From: Kribbella sp. VKM Ac-2569
GTDB lineage: Bacteria > Actinomycetota > Actinomycetes > Propionibacteriales > Kribbellaceae
Length of the DNA: 64,000 nucleotides
Direction of reading: 5' to 3'
Assembly: GCF_004216905.1 (NCBI RefSeq)
Contig: NZ_SGXJ01000009.1
Coordinates: 100,116-164,115, forward strand
How positions within the stretch are numbered: position 1 is the stretch's first letter; the number at the start of each line of letters is the position of its first letter. The translations under genes and the position numbers were made by a program. The notes under the pieces were generated by a model that did no database searches, had not been told where the DNA came from, and saw only the letters and a list, made by a program, of their open reading frames with translations. This document shows, piece after piece, positions 8,648 through 16,929 of this stretch.

Positions 8648-9517
8648 GTGCAGGTCTTCCTCCAGACGCTGATCGGCGGCATCACGTTCGGAGCGGTGTA
8701 CGCGCTGGTCGCGATGGGCTTCTCGATCGTCTATCGCACCATGGGCCTGGTCAACTTCGCCCACGGCAGCGTGGTGATGATCGGCGCGTACGCCGCCTCG
8801 ACCTTCTACATGGCCACCCGGCTGCCGTTCGCGGTGGCCATGGTGGTCGCCATCGTGGTGACCGGCCTGATCGGACTCGTCATCGAACGGTTCCTGCGTC
8901 CACTGGAGAACAAGGACTTCACGCTGATGCTGATCGGTACGATCGGCTTCGGAGCGGTCCTGGAAGCGCTGGCGATCCTGATCTGGGGCGCGACCGGCCA
9001 CGCGGTACCGAACCCGGTCGCGACCGAGCCGATCAACCTCGGCGGTGTGCGCATTCCGACGTACAGCCTGCTGGTGATCGGGGTCGCCGCGGTGGCCACA
9101 ACCATGCTGGCGCTGTTCCTGCGACGGACCAAACTCGGGGCGGCCATGCAGGCGGTGGCAATGGACCACGAGGCCGCCACCGCGTGTGGAATCCACGTCG
9201 GCCGGAGCAACGCCCTGTCGTTCGGAATCGGCGCCGGCCTGGCCGCGGTGGCCGGAAGCCTGATCGGCCCGATGCTCTACGTCAATCCGACCATGGGAGG
9301 CACCCTCGGCATCAAGGGCTTCGCCGCCGCCATGCTGGGCGGTTTCGGCAGCATGCCCGGTGCGATCGTCGGCGGGATGGCCTTCGGGCTCCTGGATGCC
9401 TTTGCCGCGGGCAACTTCCAGGCGTACTCCGAACTGGTCACGTTCGTGGTCTTCGCGCTGGCCGTGATGATCCGGCCGACCGGGATCTTCGGGGAGGCCA
9501 CGGTGAACCGCGCGTGA
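8648..9517 (+). CDS. livH: LIV-type ABC importer permease (LivH-like)
   Basis: A 289-residue membrane protein with eight or so hydrophobic segments, opening VFLQTLIGGITFGAVYALVA, the standard LivH start. The GTG lies one base after the stop of the binding-protein gene, so the genes are coupled. GLVNFAHGS, IERFLRPLE and MLGGFGSMPGAIVGG are family motifs. A longer open frame upstream runs inside the preceding gene and is not used. It pairs with the LivM half of the next protein to form the channel. Confidence 0.93.
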   Translation: MQVFLQTLIGGITFGAVYALVAMGFSIVYRTMGLVNFAHGSVVMIGAYAASTFYMATRLPFAVAMVVAIVVTGLIGLVIERFLRPLENKDFTLMLIGTIGFGAVLEALAILIWGATGHAVPNPVATEPINLGGVRIPTYSLLVIGVAAVATTMLALFLRRTKLGAAMQAVAMDHEAATACGIHVGRSNALSFGIGAGLAAVAGSLIGPMLYVNPTMGGTLGIKGFAAAMLGGFGSMPGAIVGGMAFGLLDAFAAGNFQAYSELVTFVVFALAVMIRPTGIFGEATVNRA

Positions 9518-11316
9518 GGAGACGGTTGCTGTACCTCGCACCGGCCGCGGTCGCGGCGTGGCTCCTCCCCTACGGCCTCGGCGGCTACACCATGCACGTG
9601 GTCGACGTGGCGGTCATCTTCGCCGTCCTGGCCATCGGTCTCGGCCTGACGATGGGCGTGGCCGGACAGATCAACCTGGCCCAGGTCGCCTTCTTCGGTA
9701 TCGGCGCCTACACAGTCGCCATCCTCACCACCAAGACCGGACTCGGCTTCTGGCCCGCCGCCGTACTCGCCGTCGTCGCCTCGATCGTCGCCGGCCTGCT
9801 GGTCGGCATCCCGGCGCTGCGGATGCAGTCGCACTACCTGGGGATCGTCACGCTCGGGCTCGCGCTGGGCTTCATCAACTGGGTCACGAACGCCGAGATC
9901 GCCGGTCGCGCCGAAGGCATCAGCGACATCCCTGTGCCGCCGCTGTTCGGCATCGACCTGTCCAGCGGCTACCTGTACTACTACCTCGAGCTGGTCGTCT
10001 TCGTCCTCGCGCTGGCGTTCGCCCTGTTCGTCACCCGCTCGCCACTCGGGCGCAGACTCCGCGCGATGCGTGACGACGACCTGGCCGCCGGTGCACTCGG
10101 CGCCGAGATTCCGTTGCTGCGGATGACGGCCTTCGTGCTCTCCGGTCTGTACGGCGGGATCGCCGGCGTGCTGTACGCCGGGCTGATCCAGTTCGTCGCG
10201 CCCGAGACGTTCAACATCGGCAACATGTTCCTGCTGCTCGCGATGGTGATCATCGGCGGTCGCGCCAGTGTCATCGGCTGTGTGGTCGGCGCCCTCGGCC
10301 TGGCCTTCGTCCGGGAAGCCTTGCTGGACGTGTCGGCCTTCGCCCAACTCGGCTACGGCGTCATCGTCGTACTCGTCGTGGTCTTCTTCCCCAAAGGCCT
10401 GGCCGGCCTGCCGGCGCAGGTGTTCCGTCGCAAGCGCGCCGAACGGCCTCGCTTGTCGCCGTTCATCCCGTACGACGAAGCACCCGCCGTCGAAGCGCAG
10501 ACCGTGCTCGAGATCGACCAGATCACCAAGCGGTTCAAGGGACTCATCGCACTGCAGGACATCTCGTTGTCCGTGCCGGCCGGACAGATCCGCGGCATCG
10601 TGGGACCCAACGGCTCGGGCAAGACCACGCTGTTCAACGTGATCAGCGGGTTCTACACGCCGACCGCGGGACGAGTCCGGCTGGCTGGGACATTCGTCAC
10701 CGGCGCGGCGCCGTACCGGCTGTCGCTGAAAGGGGTCGCGCGAACATTCCAGAACCTGCGGCTGTTCGAGGACCTGACGGTCCGGGACAACATCCTGGTT
10801 GCGGCCGACCGCACCCGGACCTCGTGGATCTGGCGGTATCTGGCGCTGCCGTGGACGGTGTCGACGTACGACCGCGGCCTGCGTTCGAGGGCGGACGACG
10901 TACTCGGGCGGTTCGGGCTGACCGGCTTCGCCGACGTTGTGCCGCGGTCGTTGCCGTACGGGATCCAGCGCCGGATCGAGATCGCCCGGGCAATGGCGAT
11001 GCGGCCGTCGCTCCTGCTGCTCGACGAACCGGCCGCGGGACTCAATGGCGACGAGGTGCGCCAACTCGCCGAGATCGTCCGGTCCATCCGCGACTCCGGC
11101 GTCACGGTGGTGGTGATCGAACACAACATGGGCCTGGTGATGTCGCTGTGCGATCACGTCACCGTGCTGTCCGGCGGCCGGGTCATCGCCGACGGCACAC
11201 CCGACGAGGTGGCCGTCGATCCACGCGTGGTCGAGGCCTACCTCGGCGACTCGATGGCCGCGCCGACCGAGGACGACACGGACAGGGAGGCCGAGCATGA
11301 GCACGCTGACCGTTGA
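9514..11316 (+). CDS. fused LivM permease-LivG ATPase
   Basis: A single 600-residue reading frame holds two subunits that are usually separate. Residues 1-310 are a LivM-like permease (VAGQINLAQVAFFGIGAYTV, IIGGRASVIGCVVGALGLAFV). Residues 328-585 are a LivG-like ATPase with Walker A GPNGSGKTT, a degenerate signature LPYGIQRRIEIARAM, Walker B LLLLDEPAAGL and the switch His (VVIEHNM). A charged linker (RRKRAERPRLSPF) joins them. The GTG start overlaps the livH stop by three bases. LivM-LivG fusions occur in several actinobacteria and proteobacteria, so it should be functional rather than an assembly artefact. Confidence 0.93.
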   Translation: MRRRLLYLAPAAVAAWLLPYGLGGYTMHVVDVAVIFAVLAIGLGLTMGVAGQINLAQVAFFGIGAYTVAILTTKTGLGFWPAAVLAVVASIVAGLLVGIPALRMQSHYLGIVTLGLALGFINWVTNAEIAGRAEGISDIPVPPLFGIDLSSGYLYYYLELVVFVLALAFALFVTRSPLGRRLRAMRDDDLAAGALGAEIPLLRMTAFVLSGLYGGIAGVLYAGLIQFVAPETFNIGNMFLLLAMVIIGGRASVIGCVVGALGLAFVREALLDVSAFAQLGYGVIVVLVVVFFPKGLAGLPAQVFRRKRAERPRLSPFIPYDEAPAVEAQTVLEIDQITKRFKGLIALQDISLSVPAGQIRGIVGPNGSGKTTLFNVISGFYTPTAGRVRLAGTFVTGAAPYRLSLKGVARTFQNLRLFEDLTVRDNILVAADRTRTSWIWRYLALPWTVSTYDRGLRSRADDVLGRFGLTGFADVVPRSLPYGIQRRIEIARAMAMRPSLLLLDEPAAGLNGDEVRQLAEIVRSIRDSGVTVVVIEHNMGLVMSLCDHVTVLSGGRVIADGTPDEVAVDPRVVEAYLGDSMAAPTEDDTDREAEHEHADR

Positions 11317-11998
11317 CGGCTTGTCGGTCCACTACGGCGGTGTCCGCGCCGTGCACAACGTGACCTTCGCCGTCGAAGCGGGCCAATCGCTCGGCATCAT
11401 CGGCGCCAATGGGGCCGGCAAGACGTCCACCTTGAAGGCGATCATGGGTCTCGCGCCGCGCGACGCGAGTGCGATCCGCTTCGGTGACGACGACCTGCTG
11501 CGCGCCGCGCCGCATACTCTGGTCCGGCGGGGCATCGGCTACGTACCCGAAGGCCGGCACGTCTTCTCCGGGTTGCCGGTCGAGAAGAATCTTCTGCTCG
11601 GCGCCTACAGCCGAAGCTGGAAGAACACCGCGATCGCCGAGGTCTACGACCTCTTCCCTGTCCTCGCCGATATGCGTCATCGGCTGGCGGGGACGTTGTC
11701 CGGCGGCCAGCAGCAGATGCTCGCCGTCGGCCGCGCATTGATGTGCCGGCCCAAGGTCATGCTGCTGGACGAACCGTCGATGGGCCTGTCCCCCATCCTG
11801 GTCGCCGAGATCGCCGCCGTCCTCACCCGACTCAACGCGGACGGCCTCGCCATCGTCCTGGTCGAACAGAACGCCAAGCTCACCTTCGAAGTCACCACCA
11901 CCTGCCTCGTCATGGAGAACGGTGAGATCGCCACCACCGGCACCTCCCACGACCTCCGGCACGACCCCCAAGTGAGGCGCATCTACCTGGGCCTCTGA
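11297..11998 (+). CDS. livF: LIV-type ABC importer ATPase (LivF-like)
   Basis: A 233-residue ATPase, normal for LivF. It has Walker A GANGAGKTS, the Q-loop region GIGYVPEGRHVF, signature LSGGQQQMLAVGRAL, Walker B MLLDEPSMGLSP and VLVEQNA. The start overlaps the fused LivMG gene by 20 bases. This is the last gene of the operon starting at 4381. No clear terminator follows; a gene remnant lies directly downstream. Confidence 0.94.
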   Translation: MSTLTVDGLSVHYGGVRAVHNVTFAVEAGQSLGIIGANGAGKTSTLKAIMGLAPRDASAIRFGDDDLLRAAPHTLVRRGIGYVPEGRHVFSGLPVEKNLLLGAYSRSWKNTAIAEVYDLFPVLADMRHRLAGTLSGGQQQMLAVGRALMCRPKVMLLDEPSMGLSPILVAEIAAVLTRLNADGLAIVLVEQNAKLTFEVTTTCLVMENGEIATTGTSHDLRHDPQVRRIYLGL

Positions 11999-12006
11999 CC
12001 TCCTTT

Positions 12007-12195
12007 CCGTGCCGCCAGAGCGGAAGCTGGATCCCCTTCGATCAGACGACCCTTGCGGAGCTGTCCCCGTCCCACCGGTCGTACGTCGCCAAGGTCCGCG
12101 ACGTCACCGAACAGAACCTGCGCGACGGCTTCATCACCGCGCGGGATGCATTCCTGACGATCCAGACAGCCGAACACGCCCCGATCGGCGGGTAG
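12007..12195 (+). pseudogene. C-terminal remnant of an alpha/beta-hydrolase-domain protein
   Basis: From about 12007 to the TAG at 12193-12195 one frame reads SGSWIPFDQTTLAEL, then SHRSYVAKVRDVTEQN and GFITARDAFLTIQTAE. That is the usual ending of the alpha/beta-hydrolase-domain (Abhydrolase_10-like) proteins of actinobacteria. No start codon or catalytic part precedes it; upstream the frame runs into livF out of phase. It is therefore a leftover of a deleted gene. The family assignment rests on remembered C-terminal patterns, so it is moderate. Confidence 0.5.
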
Positions 12196-12217
12196 CTCAC
12201 GTTCCGAATCCTGCCGG

Positions 12218-12862
12218 TCAGTCTCGGGCGCCGACGCCGCGCAGGTAGGCGACGACCATCTCGCCGACCATCGTGCGGAGCTTCGCACGGTTCTCGGGAG
12301 CCGTCATGTCGCGTCCGAAAAGCGCGCCGAACGTGTGCGCATTGGACACGCGGAAGAAGCAGAACGAGCTGATCATGATGTGGACGTCGACGGCGTCGGC
12401 CTCGGTGACGAAGTCGCCGCTCGCCTTACCGGCCGCCAGGATCGGCTCGATCAGATCGAGCACCGGCGTACCCAGATTGGCCAGCACCTCGGACTTGCGG
12501 ATGTGGTCGGCCTGATGGATGTTCTCGATCGCGACCAGCTTGATGAAGTCCCGGTGCGCGTCGTGGTGGTCGAAGGTCAGCTCGGCCAGAGTACGGATCG
12601 CCTCGACCGGGTCCAGGTGGGTAACGTCGACTTCCTGCTCGACTGCCCGGACATCGGAGTACGCCTTCTCCAGTACGGCGATGAACAACTGCTCCTTGCT
12701 ACTGAAGTAGTAGTAGATCATCCGCTTGGTCGTGCGCATCATCTCGGCGATCTCGTCGACCCGAGCACCCGCGTAGCCCTTGCGGGCGAACTCCCGCTGC
12801 GCGACCTCCAGGATTTCCGCCTTGGTGCGCTCGGCGTCGCGCCGGCGCTCCGTAGTAGCCAT
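12218..12862 (-). CDS. TetR-family regulator of the quinate/shikimate genes (inferred)
   Basis: A 214-residue TetR protein starting MATTERRRDAERTKAEIL. The helix-turn-helix (residues 12-60) is clear: AQREFARKGYAGARVDEIA then TTKRMIYYYFSSKEQLF. The rest is an all-helical ligand domain. The start is uncertain: the ATG at 12862 has GAGG only four bases away, and ATGs twelve and nine bases upstream are in frame. It follows the quinate/shikimate dehydrogenase gene on the same strand with a 51-bp gap. The two matching operators at quiC and at the dehydrogenase/transporter promoter make this the likely regulator, with a pathway intermediate as inducer. Confidence 0.88.
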   Translation of the reverse strand: MATTERRRDAERTKAEILEVAQREFARKGYAGARVDEIAEMMRTTKRMIYYYFSSKEQLFIAVLEKAYSDVRAVEQEVDVTHLDPVEAIRTLAELTFDHHDAHRDFIKLVAIENIHQADHIRKSEVLANLGTPVLDLIEPILAAGKASGDFVTEADAVDVHIMISSFCFFRVSNAHTFGALFGRDMTAPENRAKLRTMVGEMVVAYLRGVGARD

Positions 12863-12913
12863 GGGCCTCATCATAGGGAGGACCCGCGCCCGGATCGCGC
12901 AGCACCGCACGCC

Positions 12914-13747
12914 TCACGCATTGGCCAGCTCCTTCAAGTGGGTGAGCATCCTGCTGGTGTCCGGCGTACGACCGGTGAAGAGTTCGAGGGCGTGCGCCGC
13001 CTGCAGAACCGCCATCCCGCCACCGTCGAGTGTCCGGCAGCCCGCCGCGCGGGCACGGCGGAGCAGCTCGGTCTCCAGCGGCCGGTAGACGATGTCGGCG
13101 ACCCACAACTCCCGCCGAAGCAACGCCTCGGGCAGCGGCACGCCGGGGTACTGCGCCATCCCGATCGGACTGGCGTTGACCAACCCGTCGGCGTTCGCCA
13201 CAAGATCCGCCAGGCCGTCCTGACTCGCGTGGAATACCCGCCGATCCGCCAGCCGGTCAGCGAGCTCCACCGCTCGCTGCGCCTCGCTGTCGACGATCGT
13301 CAGTTGCCCGGCGCCAAGGCTCAGCAGTGCATACGCCACTGCGGCGCCCGCTCCACCGGCTCCGAGCTGGACGATCCGGCGCATCGGCACGTCAGGCAGT
13401 CCCTCGGTGAAGGACCCGGCAAAGCCCGTCCAGTCCGTGTTGTAGCCGACAGCCCCGTCGCCGGAATACACGACGGTGTTCACCGCACCCAGCTCGGCCG
13501 CGTCATCGGACAGCTCGTCCAGGTGCGCGATGACGGCTTGCTTGTACGGATGGGTGACGTTGAGTCCGTCGTACCCGAGGCGACGTGCGGTTCTGACCAG
13601 CTCACCCAGATCGCCCTCGAGTACGTCGGAGTCCAGCAGCCGGTAGACGTACCGCAAGCCAAGGGCTGCGGCCTCGGCCTCGTGCAGCGCCGGGCTCAGC
13701 GAGGGCTCGATGCCGGAACCGACCAATCCGATCAGGTATGACTTCAT
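12914..13747 (-). CDS. quinate/shikimate dehydrogenase (AroE/QsuD-like)
   Basis: A 277-residue shikimate-dehydrogenase-family enzyme. AAGGAG lies six bases before the ATG at 13747; an ATG six bases upstream abuts the RBS and is rejected. Substrate residues are in place: Ser16 and Ser18 (SLSPALHEAE), Lys69 (NVTHPYKQ), Asn90 (GAVNTVV) and Asp105 (GYNTDWTGF). The cofactor site has GAGGAGAAVA, followed by IVDSEAQRA; the acidic residue after the second strand and the lack of an NRT motif favour NAD+ over NADP+. Those features and the neighbouring transporter and QuiC indicate a catabolic QsuD/YdiB-type enzyme that oxidises quinate or shikimate, not the biosynthetic AroE. Confidence 0.9.
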   Translation of the reverse strand: MKSYLIGLVGSGIEPSLSPALHEAEAAALGLRYVYRLLDSDVLEGDLGELVRTARRLGYDGLNVTHPYKQAVIAHLDELSDDAAELGAVNTVVYSGDGAVGYNTDWTGFAGSFTEGLPDVPMRRIVQLGAGGAGAAVAYALLSLGAGQLTIVDSEAQRAVELADRLADRRVFHASQDGLADLVANADGLVNASPIGMAQYPGVPLPEALLRRELWVADIVYRPLETELLRRARAAGCRTLDGGGMAVLQAAHALELFTGRTPDTSRMLTHLKELANA

Positions 13748-13793
13748 CGGCATCTCCTTCTCCGGACGGAATCCTCTCCTCCACTCTACCCTT

Positions 13794-13817
13794 GTAATGT
13801 ACGAACTAGTGAGTTAG
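13794..13817. promoter_or_regulatory. operator between dehydrogenase and transporter genes
   Basis: A 24-bp site centred on ACGAACTAGT that matches the quiC operator at 19 of 24 positions; the five mismatches are at positions 1, 7 and 18-20. It lies 47 bases upstream of the dehydrogenase start and 42 upstream of the transporter start, so one bound regulator could control both directions. Confidence 0.65.
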
Positions 13818-13858
13818 CGTCCCGAAACGGGCCCGCCCTCTCCACCTCGGGAGTCACC

Positions 13859-15160
13859 GTGACGACAGAAGGCAAACCACGCAAGGCGGCGGTCGCCGCC
13901 TGGATCGGCAGCGCACTCGAGTACTACGACTTCTTCATCTACGGCACCGCCGCGGCGCTGGTGTTCGGCAAGGTCTTCTTCCCGTCCTCCGAGCCCGCGA
14001 CCGGGACATTGCTCGCGCTGGCCACCTTCGGAGTCGGCTATCTCGCCCGTCCGGTCGGCGCCTTCGTCCTCGGGCACGTCGGGGACCGGTTCGGGCGCAA
14101 GCGTGTCCTGGTGACCACGCTGGTGATGATGGGTACGTCGACCTTCCTCGTCGGTTGCCTGCCCAGCTACGACCAGGTCGGCGTACTCGCTCCGGTCCTG
14201 CTCGTCGTTCTCCGCCTGCTGCAAGGGTTCTCCGTGTCGGGCGAACAGGCCGGCGCCAATTCCATGACCTTGGAGCACGCGCCCGCGACACGCCGTGCGT
14301 ACTACACCAGCTTCACGCTCAACGGCACCCAGGCCGGACAGATCATCGCGACCGCGATCTTCCTGCCCATCGCGGTACTGCCCGAGGAACAGTTGCTGAG
14401 CTGGGGCTGGCGGGTGCCGTTCTGGTTCAGCATCGTCGTTGCGGTGGTCGGACTGATCATCCGCCGATCGCTCGAGGAGACGCCGCTGTTCGAGCAGGAG
14501 GTCGCCACCAGTACGGTCGCCAAACTGCCGATCGCCGTACTGTTCAGCGACCACTGGCGCGACGTCGTCCGGGTGACCGCTGCCGCACTGATCGCCTCCG
14601 TCAGCACGATCTTCACCGTCCACGCCCTCTCGTACGCCGTGAACACGATGGATCTCGATCGCACTCCGATGCTCTGGGTCGGCGTACTGGCCAACGTGGC
14701 CGCGGTCATCACGATCCCGCTGTGGGCGAATCTGTCGGACCGAATCGGCCGCAAGCCGGTCTTCATCTGCGGTTCGGTAGGCAGCGCGGTGCTGACGTTC
14801 GGCTACCTGTGGTCGATCTCGACCGGGACGTACGCGCTCATCTTTCTCTTCGGCATCGTCACGTTCGGGATGGTCTACAGCGCAACGGCCGCGGTCTGGC
14901 CGTCGTTCTACGGCGAGATGTTCCCGACCCGGGTGCGACTGTCCGGCATGGCGATCGGGACGCAGATCGGCTTCGCAATCTCCGGGTTCGCGCCGGCCGT
15001 GGCAACCGCGATCGCGGGCACCGGCCAGGGCAGCTGGCTCGGTGTCTCGGTGATCACCGCGATCTTCTGCCTGATGAACATCGTCGCGGTTGCCACCGGC
15101 AAGGAAACCTACCGGGTCCGTACGGAGAATCTCGGACGGCCGGTCGAGGTCGCCGCGTGA
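13859..15160 (+). CDS. MHS-family metabolite:H+ symporter, probable shikimate/quinate transporter
   Basis: A 433-residue major-facilitator protein with about twelve membrane segments. SALEYYDFFIYGTAAAL, GHVGDRFGRKRVLV, RLLQGFSVSGEQAGA and LWANLSDRIGRKPVF are the hallmarks of the metabolite:H+ symporter subgroup (ShiA, KgtP and ProP relatives). The GTG start has GGGAG upstream. It is divergent from quinate/shikimate dehydrogenase across a shared operator, which argues for shikimate, quinate or dehydroshikimate as substrate, as for ShiA. Its last codon overlaps the next gene. Confidence 0.88.
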   Translation: MTTEGKPRKAAVAAWIGSALEYYDFFIYGTAAALVFGKVFFPSSEPATGTLLALATFGVGYLARPVGAFVLGHVGDRFGRKRVLVTTLVMMGTSTFLVGCLPSYDQVGVLAPVLLVVLRLLQGFSVSGEQAGANSMTLEHAPATRRAYYTSFTLNGTQAGQIIATAIFLPIAVLPEEQLLSWGWRVPFWFSIVVAVVGLIIRRSLEETPLFEQEVATSTVAKLPIAVLFSDHWRDVVRVTAAALIASVSTIFTVHALSYAVNTMDLDRTPMLWVGVLANVAAVITIPLWANLSDRIGRKPVFICGSVGSAVLTFGYLWSISTGTYALIFLFGIVTFGMVYSATAAVWPSFYGEMFPTRVRLSGMAIGTQIGFAISGFAPAVATAIAGTGQGSWLGVSVITAIFCLMNIVAVATGKETYRVRTENLGRPVEVAA

Positions 15161-15933
15161 GCCGGTTCCGGGTCTACGCCATTCGCTTCGCCGAACGTGA
15201 CGCGTTCCGCGGCGAGCACTTCCACGGGTACGACGCTCGCGCCGGCGAGCCGCATACGACGGCGTACTACATCTGGCTCGCGATCTCCGATCAGCACACC
15301 GTCGTCATCGACACCGGAATCGGGCCAGATCGCGCCGCCGCGATCGCGGGCCTGCGTTACCGGACGACGCCGGTAGCCGCGTTGGCCGCTCTCGACGTCA
15401 CCGCCGACGCGGTGGATCACGTCGTACTGACACACCTGCACTACGACCACACGGGCACGGCGCGCGACTTCGAGAACGCGACCTACGTGATACAGGAAAC
15501 TGAGATCGACTATTGGACCTCCCCGTGGGCGACCCGGATCCTCAGAGAAAGCTGGCTCATCGAGGACGACGACCTCGCACACCTGCAATCCGCCGAGGCA
15601 CACGGTCGTGTGGTGCTGACTACCGGAGATGCGACGATCGTGCCCGGTCTCAGTGTCCACCTCGTCGGCGGTCACACCGAAGGAATGCAAGTGGTACGCC
15701 TACAAACTGCCATCGGCAGCATCGTCCTGGCCTCTGACGCGAGCCACTTCTACGAGAACATCGAGGACGACCGCCCGTTCCCGATCCTGTCCACCACGAC
15801 CGGCACGTACGCCGCCTTCGACCGCATCAAGCAAATCGCCGACTCCCCCGACCACATCGTCCCCGGTCACGACCCCCTGGTCCTCGACCGCTTCCCCCGC
15901 CTCACCCCCGACATCGCGATCATCGCCGACTGA
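15157..15933 (+). CDS. metallo-beta-lactamase-fold hydrolase (lactonase-like)
   Basis: A 258-residue MBL-fold protein of the N-acyl-homoserine-lactonase type. The GTG overlaps the transporter stop (GTGA), so it is translationally coupled. The dinuclear zinc motif is complete: His93, His95, Asp97 and His98 (THLHYDHTG), then GGHTEGMQ, ASDASH and VPGHDP. There is no signal peptide, so it acts in the cytoplasm. Coupling to a shikimate/quinate-type transporter suggests hydrolysis of a lactone or ester of these acids, for example a quinide or chlorogenate-like compound. Quorum quenching is the family stereotype but has no support here. Confidence 0.85.
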   Translation: MSRFRVYAIRFAERDAFRGEHFHGYDARAGEPHTTAYYIWLAISDQHTVVIDTGIGPDRAAAIAGLRYRTTPVAALAALDVTADAVDHVVLTHLHYDHTGTARDFENATYVIQETEIDYWTSPWATRILRESWLIEDDDLAHLQSAEAHGRVVLTTGDATIVPGLSVHLVGGHTEGMQVVRLQTAIGSIVLASDASHFYENIEDDRPFPILSTTTGTYAAFDRIKQIADSPDHIVPGHDPLVLDRFPRLTPDIAIIAD

Positions 15934-15996
15934 TGGCGCCATAGCCGAGCCCGGCCACCGCTCCGGCATCACGCGACTGTCGCGGCCGTCTGCCGT

Positions 15997-16929
15997 CTAC
16001 TCGCCGTTGAGCGGCGGGGTCAGATCCGGGCGGCCGGTCATCCGGAAGTAGACCGGGTCGGCGAACTCAGCCTCGACCCAGTGGAGTTCGTTGATGACGG
16101 TCGCGGTGCCGTTGACATGGCCGATCGCGAACATCTCGGCGTTCTGGCCGTTGCGGTCGATGCCGACCAGCAAGGTGCCGTACTGGCCGCAGCGCTCCGC
16201 GACCAGGTTGATGGGCTTCTCCCACCGGCTCCCCGCCGCCCCCACCAGCCTCACCACCGGCTTGAACGCGCCGGTCGTCGGCACGCGGACCGAATACAGG
16301 GCGCCACCGCGGGTCGTGGCCAGGAACGTGTCGTACGCGGAGGTCTGGCTGATCAGGGCCATCGCCCGGACCGACGAGAAGCCAGGGGCGCTGACCTTCG
16401 CAGCCCACGTACTGCCGCTCATCGTCCACCGCAACAGCGTGCCGTCCGAGCGGAGTGCGTACTGATTCGTCCGCGTGGTGGTGCGAGAGGTCTCGAAATA
16501 GCTGTACCCGTCCCAGCCGCCGCCGACCCGGGCCGTCTTGGTCGTACCCGCGATCGGCTTGTTCTGCGCGTCGACCTCGTAGCTCACGGCCCACATGACG
16601 TTGCCGAAGACCATCCAGCCGGAGTACCGCGAACCCGCGGCCACCGGCTCCTTCACCATAGAACCAGCCATCCCGGCATCCAGGACCGTCGCCAGAAGAC
16701 CGCGCGTCTCACCCGTCATCGACGGCGGACTGGTCGCCGTGTACTCGCGGATGTAGTGATCGCCCGCATCAGTCACCGAACCCACCGACATCTTGCACGC
16801 GGCGGTCACCTGCTGAGCCCCGGCCGGCGCCACCACCGGCGAGGCGCTCGCCGGGCCGGCGCCGAGGCCTGCCGCCAGCAGTGCGGCCAGTGGCAGTACG
16901 CCGGCCCACCGCGACCTCGAGTCCTTCAT
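15997..16929 (-). CDS. secreted protein of unknown function
   Basis: A 310-residue protein starting MKDSRSRWAGVLPLAALLAAG, a clear Sec signal peptide with cleavage near ASA at residues 28-30. GGAGG lies nine bases upstream of the ATG at 16929; an ATG six bases upstream is possible. The mature protein is rich in short beta strands with repeated patterns (SYFETSRTTTRTNQYALRSD, LRWTMSGSTWAAKV, DTFLATTRGGALYSVRVP) that look like blades of a small propeller. Only two cysteines are evident (ACKMS, ERCGQ), so one disulfide is likely. No enzymatic motif was recognised. Confidence 0.8.
   Translation of the reverse strand: MKDSRSRWAGVLPLAALLAAGLGAGPASASPVVAPAGAQQVTAACKMSVGSVTDAGDHYIREYTATSPPSMTGETRGLLATVLDAGMAGSMVKEPVAAGSRYSGWMVFGNVMWAVSYEVDAQNKPIAGTTKTARVGGGWDGYSYFETSRTTTRTNQYALRSDGTLLRWTMSGSTWAAKVSAPGFSSVRAMALISQTSAYDTFLATTRGGALYSVRVPTTGAFKPVVRLVGAAGSRWEKPINLVAERCGQYGTLLVGIDRNGQNAEMFAIGHVNGTATVINELHWVEAEFADPVYFRMTGRPDLTPPLNGE

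Noticed and set aside
9184..9513. N-terminal extension of the LivM-LivG fusion
   Set aside because: Lies inside livH in another frame; the LivM fold begins at the GTG of 9514.
9277..11304. 675-codon open frame on the minus strand opposite the LivM-LivG fusion
   Set aside because: Low-complexity Asp/Gln/Arg/Glu-rich translation, antisense to an ABC transporter with intact motifs.
12001..12060. Start of a new gene after livF
   Set aside because: The frame with protein-like content has no start codon and reads only the C-terminus of a hydrolase; called a remnant instead.
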